Below are positions 9,617 through 19,507 of a DNA stretch of 56,052 nucleotides, in pieces. Positions within the stretch are counted from its first letter, which is position 1; every line of letters begins with the position of its first letter. Under the pieces are notes generated by a model that had not been told where the DNA came from, ran no database searches, and worked only from the letters and a program-made list of their open reading frames with translations. The DNA comes from Fragilariopsis cylindrus CCMP1102 (lineage: Eukaryota > Bacillariophyta > Bacillariophyceae > Bacillariales > Bacillariaceae), in assembly GCA_900095095.1 (NCBI GenBank), contig FMBT01000549.1, forward strand, positions 1-56,052, in the 5' to 3' direction. A program made the translations under genes and the position numbers.

Positions 9617-11155
9617 CTACAATGCTGTTCCTCTTTCCAAATTTTGTTTGATCTCTGCTGTATGCGCGTCATAGTTACGAGAAATCTTTTGGTTGAACTT
9701 TCTATTTCTTTGATTGATCCAGGTTACATCTTCACCTTCAAATTCAAGACGATCACGTTTCTCTTTTTGCTTTTCAATTCTTCGTTTCATTTCATTAGCA
9801 AGATTTCGAGCCCCATCTCGCTCCTTTGCTTCGTCCGATGCATCTAGGATCGGATCAAAGGTTGCTGTACTGTTAGTTGGATCATCTTTCCAGGCCCCAC
9901 CACCAGTTGCACGATTAATACTCTTGACGTTTCGCTCGTAACTTTTACTCATTCCTTCTGAATTGTAGTAATCCCTCGCACTGTATTGACTTAATGCAGC
10001 CATATCACTTTTCTTCGTGGCTCTATAAATGCTCGAATCGGCCTGCTCCACCAAGTGTTTCCCATCTAATCCAGCAGCTGCTGCAAGTTCTAACGCTTTA
10101 CTATTCCGATTCTTCCATTCGGTTTCTTTTAATCTTTTATCCTGTGCTTTTTGTCGACTGCGTGCCTTAGCAGCTCCTTCCACACTTCCGAGACGTTCAC
10201 CTTCACGTAAGACTTCCTGCTTGTTTAATTGACGAGCTTGATTCATTTTCAATTTGAGTTTTCGCATTCGTTGTCGTAAAGCTTCCTTCTTAGTCTTAGG
10301 TACTACCTCCTCCTCTTCGTCTTCGTCCTCTTCAGGTAATTCTACCTCATTTTCATCCTCTATAGGTTCTGTATTTGCAGTCGTAGATTTCGGTATACTT
10401 ATATCTTCTTGTTTTTCTTCGGAAAATAGTCCACAATCAACAATTTGAACGGGTGTTACTGGTCGATCATTCTTATCTGTTCGAATATTTTCCAAGACCT
10501 TAAAAAATGCTTTGCTGGATGTTGTTGTCAAGTCTACGTGTCCGAACACGACGTGTTTATTGTCAAGATGAGGCGTTGGTCGAAAGGTGATGAAAAATTG
10601 CGAACCATTAGTATCTTTTCCACTGTTAGCCATACTGTGGGGGGGAAATGAATTGATTGTAAGCGATTTACAAGATAAGAAATGAAATAAAGCAGCAAAG
10701 TTAGTATTTTTATTTTATGTTTTACAATGCAAGAAAACTCGATTGTATCATGATGCCATATAACATAATATAATATAACATTATATAGTACAATATAATA
10801 TATAATATAATGTATAGTTATGAAATAATATTTACCTCAAAGTTCCGGGTCGGTTATGTCTGTGAATAAAATTTTCATCAGCAAATGAATTACCTCCATT
10901 ATAAATACTTGTCGAACCGGTCCCATCTCCATTCAAAAAATCACCTCCCTGTGCCATAAATCCATGAATAATTCTATGAAATATTGAATTCAAATACCCT
11001 CCTTTTCCAGCAGGAGTCTTGTTATCATTACTTTGTTCGAGAAAATGAACAAAATTTTGTACTGTTTTCGGAACATCATCGTCGTTCAATATTAAATCTA
11101 ATTGTCCAAATTGATCTTCGTCAACGCGAATTTTCATGAATGCCCTTTTCACCAT
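9617..11155 (-). CDS. Cyclophilin-type PPIase fused to splicing factor SYF2, two exons
   Basis: Exon 1 is 11155-10836 (donor GTAAAT at 10835), the intron 201 bp and very AT-rich, exon 2 10634-9617; product 445 residues. Residues ~1-165 are a cyclophilin: [15 protein letters not shown] holds the catalytic Arg and the Phe-Met-Gln of the active site; the splice junction rebuilds [31 protein letters not shown] follows. The usual Trp is replaced by His, as in Cyp40, which usually lowers cyclosporin affinity. After an acidic linker, residues ~215-445 match SYF2: an Arg/Lys-rich coiled coil, [19 protein letters not shown] and the diagnostic [14 protein letters not shown] end. SYF2 is a component of the Prp19-associated spliceosome. 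Both halves lie in one uninterrupted exon 2 frame, so this is a true fusion and not two neighbouring genes. Confidence 0.9.
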
Positions 11156-11545
11156 TGCTGATTGCTGTGTTCCTTTCTATTTCTTTGTTGTTGTAGTTGT
11201 TGTTGCTTCTTGCTGCTACGTATTATTATATTCTACTGTTGATGGTATGCGGCTTCAAAGTTGTGTTTGCTGATGTTTGTTATTGTTGTTGTTTGTGTTG
11301 TTGGTTGTTTTGTTGTTGCACTTTTTTTATTCAATCAAAATCATCGTCGTGAATTGAAAAGGGGGAGGGGAATGTTTATGAGTTTGGCCAGAAATTCGGG
11401 TAGTTAGTTGAAAGTAAATAATTTGTGAAGAATTCTTCGAAAAACATAACAATGACACAATAATGGCAAAGCATCAACCCCAAAAGAAGAATTCAAACCG
11501 ACAAAAGAGTTGAAAGGACTCTCGATTCATTCATATGTCCAGAGA
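11156..11545. promoter_or_regulatory. Divergent intergenic region (cyclophilin-SYF2 / PhyH-like)
   Basis: 390 bp between two divergent start codons. It is rich in TTG/TTGTTG repeats and has no clear TATA box. A short upstream ORF (ATG at about 11463, 16 codons to TGA) precedes the PhyH-like start. It must hold both promoters. Confidence 0.5.
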
Positions 11546-13356
11546 ATGACAACGATTGATGGAAACAAAAACAGCAGAAAATGGGACAAATTGTCCACAA
11601 ACTTAGCGTTGTTTGGAGATTCTAATTTAGCTCTCTTCTTCAGTTTTACACTATTGGTCGTGTCTTTTTTAATTTCACTTTGTATTGATGGAAACATAAC
11701 CATCCAAAACAACCCATTATCTCATTGGTGGAAGATTTCTCCAACAGAGACAGCTTATCGAAAACTTGGTCCAACACCGAACGTTGTGCCACCGAAAATA
11801 TTTCATATTGATACTAATAACCAAGATGATGATAATGATGATGATAATGATGATTATAATTTAGTTTCTCAAGAGATGCAAGAATCTTTTGATAGAGATG
11901 GCGTCATCGCTATTAGGGGCTTACTTGATCTTGATTTATTGAGGCTGATAGATTACACGACAGCCGACATAATATCGAAAGAAAAGAGAAGATTAAGGCA
12001 AAGGAAAAGAAAAAACCCAAACTCTTAACTGGTCGTAAGAAAACTCCGAAACAATTCTTTACTGTCAATCAAGGAGCTATATTCTCGTCATTCTCGTCAC
12101 CGATTGATGATGAAAACAACTCTACTAGTACTGCTTCAACTTCTCCTGATATTGTCTCTCCGTTTATCAAAATTGCGATGTTGTCAAAAATCCCACGTGT
12201 TGTAGCTAATCTTCTACATTTTGATTCTGATTCTGATGAGACGTGTGGTAGTGCAAAGAGTAATAAAACTTTGAGAATTCTTCGAGATATCTTCCTTGCC
12301 AAAGATGAAGAAGAATATATCTGTGGTTACCATGTTGATGATACTGGATTCTGGCCTGCACTCGTGGAAAATCCTGGAGAACCGATTGGTATTAATGCCT
12401 GGGTAGCATTGGATGATATGCCTATTGAAAATGGTGGTGGCTTTGCTCTTGCTGTTGGATCTCATTCTGCATCTTGGAGAGAAGAAGCGTACAACCTAAC
12501 CGGTTCAACTCATTGTTTCCCAGATGGTGGGTTTCAATCATCTCGTGACGTATTGCAGAATCGTCCAGGAAATGGCACATGTAACATCCAACATACCGCT
12601 CCACATATACATAGAAGAATGGAAGAGACGAAGCGAGTATATGATATAAAGTGTAAGTAAAGAAATTAATTTCTATATCTTGTAGGTGAAATTTCCTGAT
12701 ACCATCATCCATTATATAACGAGAGTAATGATGGCCATTGTTTCTAGAGTATATATCATTACTTGATGACTTATTTGTTGTCGTTCTATCTTCCATTCCA
12801 TGCTGTTATTTTTTATGGAACAATAAATTTTCAAGTCGGGGATGTAATATTCCACACTCGATGGCTCTTTCATAGAACAATTCCATTTCACAGAAACATT
12901 GTTTCTCAAAGACTTGCAAACGAAGAAGATCCGCTCCTATATCGTCGCTATTCTATTCGATATGGACCAGGTGAAACTTCGATTATTCCACCCGGTTGGT
13001 CAACCGAACCTAGTGCAATTTCGGAAGAGAAGAATGGTGGTCGAAGCGCCGATGATGTCGCTCGTTTAGACGCTGCGTGGTATCCTCGGTAAGTGAAAAA
13101 AGTTTTTTGCGTATATTCAAAAACAAAAGTACTTGTATCTTTTCAATCAACGCTAATAGCATCGCATTCTATCTAAACTCCTTTACGTATCCATACCACC
13201 CCACGAATAAAATGTCTATTTTCCAAAAGAGTTTGGCCATCAATTAGTGATGTTGAACTCGAGCAAATGAAATTGCTTGCCAGTGAAAGACTTCCAACAG
13301 CGTTAGAGCAGAGCGATCAACGAAAGAGGGTGACTCGACCCAGAGCTAAACATTGA
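11546..13356 (+). CDS. Membrane-anchored phytanoyl-CoA dioxygenase (PhyH)-family protein; needs a -1 frameshift
   Basis: Exons: 11546-12652, 12836-13088 and 13230-13356, with GTAAGT donors and AG acceptors that restore YDIK-FGDVIFH and WYPR-VWPSIS. The reading frame is broken at 12010-12016, where the upstream frame runs to TAA at 12026 while the downstream frame (-1) encodes KQFFTVNQGAIFS onward. With one -1 shift the product is 495 residues. One hydrophobic segment (ALFFSFTLLVVSFLISLCI) near residue 30 suggests a type II membrane anchor. The catalytic half has GYHVDDTGFWP (Fe-binding HxD), a central NAWVALDDMPIENGG block and the distal TRWLFHRT histidine, followed by an Arg that would bind 2-oxoglutarate. 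It is therefore probably an Fe(II)/2-oxoglutarate oxygenase; the substrate is unknown. The alternative TTG start at 11510 is not favoured. A homopolymer error or an inactive allele remains possible. Confidence 0.75.
12010..12016 (+). promoter_or_regulatory. Canonical -1 frameshift heptamer A_AAA_AAC at the break in the PhyH-like gene
   Basis: Read in the upstream frame, codons are AGA AAA AAC CCA, giving A_AAA_AAC in the correct phase. A -1 shift here leads straight into the downstream dioxygenase frame, and the 0-frame TAA is 10 nt further on. I see no strong downstream stem. The same A6 run could also be a one-base assembly error. Confidence 0.45.
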
Positions 13357-13522
13357 CTGGAAACACTTGCACGAAATTAGAGAGATCGATTAGGTAGAAG
13401 CGATTGTATCTTGCGATTTAAATTGTATTACGCAAAGGTAATATTAAAAATCATTTTACTATTACTATTATTTTATTATTAATATTATATACATTATTTA
13501 TTACACGCTGTTAAAATCGAAA

Positions 13523-16500
13523 TCACGCTAGTCGTCCAAGCATTTGATCTGCAGCCAGCTGGATTTCGGGATCATTACATCTTGCCTTCACGTCAATAAT
13601 GCGTCTCGCATCTTTCATTTTCACCGCTTCTTCGAGTGCTCTCTTCCAAAGACTTCCTTCCCCGTATAAACTGAATCTTTCTTCTGGTACCGTAATCCTG
13701 TCAATGTAACGCAGTATCTCAACAATAGGTCGGCGCCCCTTAATCGCAGCCCTTGCGAATGGCTTGTATCCAATAGGTGATTTTGTTCGCGAATTCGCCA
13801 ATAATCGAAGATTATCCCATTGATCCGTCTGGGAAAATGCTTTTACTTTTGTGTGCCACATCATTTTCTCTGGTATGCGAAACTTTTTAGCAACTTTTTC
13901 GGCATCGTTGAGTAGCCGATTTTTGTCTCTCTCATTTTTACCAGCGTAGCGCAAGATAGAATAGATGGTTGCTACTACCGATGATGACTCAGGTGCAACT
14001 TCACCTGCACTGTATTTTGTGCGGAGGATCTCTTGATCTTTGATCAACTCGATGTACTCGTCAGTACAAGACTTGTGAAATGCAGAATCTTTTCCCATTC
14101 CGAAAATTTTAGAAGCCTCTGAAAGTATTGCTTGCTTTCCACGTGATTCGGTCTTACCGTCGAGTGCTCGTACGGCTAATGTAATTCCTGCATCTACAAA
14201 TTTTTGGCGTCGTATTTGTAGACTGATTTCATTCCTTACATCAGACATCGTAGATGTGTATCTTCGAAGTGCATTGTACGATTCTTGGGAAAATTTTGTC
14301 ACCACCGTGGTCATAAAAGCCTGATTTCCTTTTACAGGATCCTGATACTGCGCCATACAATGTTTTCGATACTCCATGGTAGTATAAAAAATGAAGTCGC
14401 TATCTCTGGCGGAAGTTGCAACAGCCACAGCATCAACGTATGAGCCTATCGAGAGCAGTGCTGGTACCTTGTCTGCAACACTCGTCTCCAGTAGTAATAA
14501 AAGACTGGCAACACCAGGCCGTCCAGCCTTTGTAGACGCCATCGCAACGGTAGCATATCCTCCTCGATTGATAATTGATGATGTATATTTAGACGCGTCT
14601 TTTGTACCACTTTTTTCTTCTGTGATAATCCGGATAGCACCTTCTGCAATATCGGCATCTGAACGGTTCTTTGCCGATGTGATGAATGCCGTAGCCTTGG
14701 AGGCACGAGCGTATAGCTGGACTGACTTAGGTAAATGCAGATATTTACTAATAGAAGTTGCCAATGCTGGCTTTTTTACTGCAATCAAACGAGCAATTAC
14801 GCCAACAGGTGTAATGGCATCATATTGAGCAGAGGTGAGGACAACACCAACGGATGGATTCCGGAGAGCATTCAAAATCCGAAGCTTTTTGCCTATTTCG
14901 ACAAACTTTAGCGTCGTCCGTGATGGCATAGTTGAAATCGATTCATCTTCCGGATCCTCGTGCACGTTTCCACCCATTATATTTCTACTTCCCTTTGAGT
15001 TTTTGAACGTAAAGTGCATTCCATATGATGCAGCACTAAGAAGACGTTTTTGAGTCGCTATATCGAATTCCTTGGCGGCAGCATCGGCACATCCCTCGAT
15101 GGCTTCTAAAATCATACCGGTTTTAGTAATAGCACGGGCGGCTTCGTCCGAGGAGGTAGATCCGTTATCGAAGGCATCAGATGCGTCCAATAGCATGGCA
15201 GCTGGCTCGATCGAACCAATTCGTAATAGAAGAGCTGTCGCTGGGGGTACTCTTTGCAGCATTTCAACTGACGTATCTGAAATTACGCGACAGCAGTCTA
15301 TTTCTGGAATCAAATAAAGATTACCATGGTTTTCGTAGGGGAATCGTAACCAGTCTCCGTATGGGCCTACCATTAGCACACCTAAATTTTTCCAGTGTAA
15401 TATTACACTATCTTCTCCACACCATCGTATTTCGAGAGGAGGCTGTGTAGAACCTTCCGATGTGTCAAAATCTAATACTTTCGTTTCGAATGTTGATGAT
15501 ATAACAGTTAACATAGAATTTTCTGAGTAACATGCTAGGAATCTGCCATTAGGAGCGAAAGTCATTTCTACTATGGGGGAAGATATTCTAGCTCGACAAT
15601 CGAGGTCTTTCATTTCCGTTGTGGCGACATCGACGACGACGACTGAATTGTCATTGGTGGAAAGAAAGACCTCAGGATGACGTGATGCAGTTTTGGTGCG
15701 GGAAAGAACCACAATCGCTGAATAGGAAAGGAAGTTAGCACTGGCAAAGGTTGCAGTTGGCAAAAAGGTAACTAAGCCACAAAATGGCGGCATGGAATCA
15801 TTCAATCCAACACCTCCAAAGTCTGCCGATATGTATGATGGTGGTAGAACCTTTCGCGCTCCCAAATGTGCTGTATTAAAGTACATGGGGTCATCGTGAT
15901 CATCTAGGAATTCTACGATGGCTGAATGTTTGGCCGTCGAAAGAACGGCCTGAGAAGGACAAAAAATGGCAATGCGAATGAATGAGTATAATACAGCGGC
16001 AGTTCAAATAGTAATAATTTCATGCGTACGAGAGGTTATTATCGGCAGTGCACCATCAAATAATTTATGTACTGGCTTTCACGCGTCCGATGACATAAAT
16101 GTGAACGTACCGCACCACCTTCAAATATACAAGCTTGGAATAGGTCGGTCCCTTGTCCATCTCCACGAGGTAGTATAAAAAAGGGTGGCAAAAGAACTTC
16201 ACCTGTTAAGTCATACGTCAAACAGAGTGAGTCCTTCAGGACGATAACTAAGGCGGTTCGATCTGTAAATCCAATCTCCATAATATCCGCAGGCGAGTAT
16301 TTGCGTTCGATCCCAGAAAGAGGAAAGTCAATAGTAGCCAATGGTCGGCCTGAATTCGACAAGATTCGAATTTCTGTATGACTAAACCAGGATGTTTCCC
16401 CCACAATAGGCAAAGTAACGGCTGCAATTGGTCCACCATATTGACATCCCACAACTTTTGTTACTGTTGATGTGTTCAAAAGTTCTCGTAGCTCTCGTGC

Positions 16501-16959
16501 ATCTAACAAGTCTGGATGACGTTGCAGGGATGCCTTTGGAAATGCCGATAAGCCATAATTTAATGTATCTGACGTTAATCCCGGCTGACCTTCACGGGTT
16601 CCGACATTGTCTCCTCCCCACCGAACATTGGAGTAAACCGGAACTCGACGGTACGGAAGATCTCCGAGATACTGCCAACTAGCTTCAACTGGCGCTCCAA
16701 TGATATTTCCCGCCTCGTCCGACATTTCAAAAGTATCGTGTTCTCCATCATCTTCATCATTATAATCATCACCAAATGGGTTCATCCCACTTCTATTGTT
16801 GGATGGTTCACCTATTCCACCACCACCACCACCACCAATGTTGTTCTGTGTATCATTATCTTCAAAAGGGTTGGTGCCGATGGCAGTTCTTATCGACCCA
16901 ATGTTGCTGTTATTGTTTTCAAAACTGTCCTCGAAAGGGTTAGTTCCCTGAGTCGCCAT
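13523..16959 (-). CDS. VPS16: VPS16, core subunit of HOPS/CORVET tethering complexes, two exons
   Basis: Exon 1 is 16959-16111, the intron 161 bp (GTACGT donor at 16110; acceptor CTTCTCAG), exon 2 15949-13523; product 1091 residues. The junction reads CIFEGGA-AVLSTAKHS. The Vps16 N-terminal beta-propeller region starts with ASWQYLGDLPYRRVPVYSNV and continues through FAPNGRFLACYSENSML; the C-terminal half is the helical Vps16 C-domain ending QLAADQMLGRLA. VPS16 bridges SNARE binding (VPS33) and Rab-binding subunits in endosome-to-vacuole fusion. The protein is some 250 residues longer than the animal form. Its first ~85 residues are Asn/Gly-rich and contain three NPF motifs each followed by an acidic residue (NPFEDSF, NPFEDND, NPFGDDY), typical EH-domain ligands. 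The gene is convergent with the PhyH-like gene, 166 bp away. Confidence 0.92.
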
Positions 16960-18182
16960 TGCGTCCTCTGCTTTAGTAATGATATATATAAATTAGAAGC
17001 TATATATGAAAGAAGTTCGTCTCTATAAGATATACAGATATGCCATATGCATATCACAAGAATTACTTCTGCTTTCTTTAAATCTGCTTTGTCAACGTTC
17101 AAATTGGCATTTTTCGTGTTGAATAATTAAAAAAAAATTGATGAAAAAAAGGGAAACCATCTCCCCCCAAGTTCGAAAGTGAGTACAGTAATAATATAAT
17201 GTAATTTTAATATTATAGTCCTAACCATTATACATTACTATTACTTTTCTAACTACACTCTAGAACTGTTCCATACACTTCTCTAATGGAACAGCTGATA
17301 TCATACAACAGCAACAACAACAGCAACAGCAACAATAACAACAATGGCAGTGATAACAACCGCCAGCCAATGGTAAAACTAAATCAAATTAGATACATAT
17401 CATAACAATGTTAGAGAAGGGACAATAGAGGGTCTATACAGCACCAGAATATCTACATATTTGACTCTTTTAGAACTTTCACTACCACTTATCTCTCTAT
17501 TGTGGGATGCATCTACTTGTACTTGTCCAAGCTTTCATTTGGGGGTTCTTAAAAAGTAGTTTTTAAATTTTCATATAATTTTGGCAGGAGTGCACGTATC
17601 ACAACAGCAGAATAACATGCGAGCTGCTGTACTGATCGTTCATTATGTATCGGGGCATACATCAAGTCGTGGTCGAGAAATATTAAGTAAGTAATAATAA
17701 TATTCGAATTTGATACTGTAGATACTGTATCCTAATAAATAAATGTTGGATATTGTAACACTAGCTCTGCTAGCAGCTCACGCGACTTTCGAAAAACTGC
17801 GATCTCACTTTTATCAATTTGAAATTTGTGGCGAGTATCAAAAAGCTAAAGCTATATTCGAAAATGGGAACTACTGTGCCTCATGCAAAAAGAAAGAGAA
17901 AAAGGTGAATATAAATGTTGAAGGTCGAAGCATTTTTCAACCATCGTGGAAGGTTCATACATGTACGTACAATGTACTACTAACATCACTACGATACCCT
18001 GAATTCACATCATATTATACATATAAAGACGAACAAGACTTGTAGCCCAAATAACGTAGGAGAGAGAAAGAAGGGGGGAAAAAGATAGAGAGAGAGAGAG
18101 AGAGAGCATACCCAAATACATTATTGCTCGTATCTACGTCGTATGCTGAATTCCATTCTTTTCGAATTTTAATACTAAAACA
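16960..18182. other. Divergent intergenic region (VPS16 / alpha-beta hydrolase)
   Basis: 1.2 kb with both promoters. It contains a CAA/CAG-rich stretch at about 17310-17345 and a (GA)n run at about 18086-18106. An unsupported 100-codon ORF lies at 17743-18045 (+); it has a CxxC and a Lys cluster but no family I recognise, and I do not call it a gene. Confidence 0.5.
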
Positions 18183-19085
18183 ATGCCGTCATCAGCATCA
18201 GCGTCATCATCATCATCATCAGTCAGAGAACGGAAATTTATTCTTCCCGAATCAAGCGCGAAAGCGCAAATATCTGATTCAAGATCGAACCTTGCAGTAA
18301 TAGTTACGCATCCATGGGGGCCACTAGGAGGAAATATGAACAACAATGTTGTATTGGCTATTGTAGTTTGGTTCCAACGAATGAAAATTACCACGTTAAG
18401 GTTTAATTTTTCTGGTTCTCAGCTAGGACGAGGTGATAGTCAAGTCTCTCAAGTCAAGGAGGCTGCCAACTTTCTTTTGCATGGACAACATCAAAACAAC
18501 AACACAAGAACATCATCAACATCAAAACAACAAAAACAAAGAGTATCATCATCATCAACAACAACAACAACAACAGCAACAACAGAGGAGGATAATAGTC
18601 GCCGCCACGTGCCTAAATTTATACTACTGGTAGGATATTCCTACGGTAGTATTATAAGTTCCAGTGCAAGTAATAGTATTCCGCAGTGTATAGGAACAAT
18701 CATGGTTTCACCACCTCTTGCCGTTCGTCATTGGTTGTACTTGTTTCATGGAAATTATCATTTGGAGCAGGCAAGGAATAGTGGACTCCCGTTATTGATG
18801 ATGATTGGCTCAAAGGATAATTTTACATCCGAAGATTCATTTATGGAAACTGTACATACAATGCCTCAAAATACAACCACGGGAGCAGTCTTAAAGGATG
18901 CTGATCATTTTTTTCGTAACCGAGAAAAGGATATAATGGATATCATAGGTCATTGGATACTTAACGTATTTCCTCAACAATGTAACGGAGACCTAAGTTT
19001 ACTAGCAGACGCAGATTTCCAAGTATCTACCGGTACAGTTGAGGAAGAATCATATACGGGCTGCCCATGTACATCTGTGGATTGA
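18183..19085 (+). CDS. Alpha/beta hydrolase family protein
   Basis: 300 codons, one exon. After a Ser-rich N-terminus, AVIVTHPWGPLGGNM gives the oxyanion-hole region (HPWGPLGG), LRFNFSGSQLGRG the next strand and loop, and FILLVGYSYGSII the nucleophile elbow (GYSYGS). LLMMIGSKDNFT supplies the acid (Asp) and DADHFF the catalytic His. This pattern resembles the small COG2945-like hydrolases, which usually lack a lid; the substrate is unknown. A low-complexity Thr/Ser/Gln insert (about residues 105-140) sits between the fold's strands and is probably a surface loop. An AATAAA-like signal follows at about 19213. Confidence 0.75.
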   Translation: MPSSASASSSSSSVRERKFILPESSAKAQISDSRSNLAVIVTHPWGPLGGNMNNNVVLAIVVWFQRMKITTLRFNFSGSQLGRGDSQVSQVKEAANFLLHGQHQNNNTRTSSTSKQQKQRVSSSSTTTTTTATTEEDNSRRHVPKFILLVGYSYGSIISSSASNSIPQCIGTIMVSPPLAVRHWLYLFHGNYHLEQARNSGLPLLMMIGSKDNFTSEDSFMETVHTMPQNTTTGAVLKDADHFFRNREKDIMDIIGHWILNVFPQQCNGDLSLLADADFQVSTGTVEEESYTGCPCTSVD

Positions 19086-19507
19086 CGTTCCTTCCCACTT
19101 GAAGTATTGTATTTCTTATTGGTACTTAAAAACAATATTATTTGTTCATTACACGATTCAAACAACGTTCGACTTGTTCGAACTGGATTCAATAGAATCG
19201 AACGAATACATTAATAAATAGATAGATTTTTGTTTACAATTTTCCAAATTAACTCGTTCTTATTTTATTGCCTCATTTGTATGGAAAGCCTGAAAATTTG
19301 TGTATCATATTGAATATTGCAATTCTTGAAGTAGGAGGGAGGAAGTATGGAAATGAAATCCAAAGTACGTACATATTTGTCGCTGTATAATGCACACACT
19401 ACTCGCCACCACCGATATCAGCAAAAGTTAGGGTAGAGGTTAGAATCATAAAACCAGAGTTTAAAATATAAATGATCATTAGAAAGAAATAACCCGAAGA
19501 AATTGGA
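19086..19507. other. Convergent intergenic region (hydrolase / APC2)
   Basis: 422 bp between two stop codons. It contains AT-rich 3' sequence with ATTAATAAATAG near 19211. No gene or structured RNA is visible. Confidence 0.5.

Noticed and set aside
11960-12060. An intron to explain the frame change in the PhyH-like gene
   Set aside because: There is no GT between about 11950 and the frame junction at 12016, so no donor is available; a slip or an indel is needed.
17743-18045. 100-codon ORF in the VPS16/hydrolase gap
   Set aside because: No family, no low-complexity-free conserved motif, and AT-rich surroundings; could be chance. Mentioned only within the intergenic entry.
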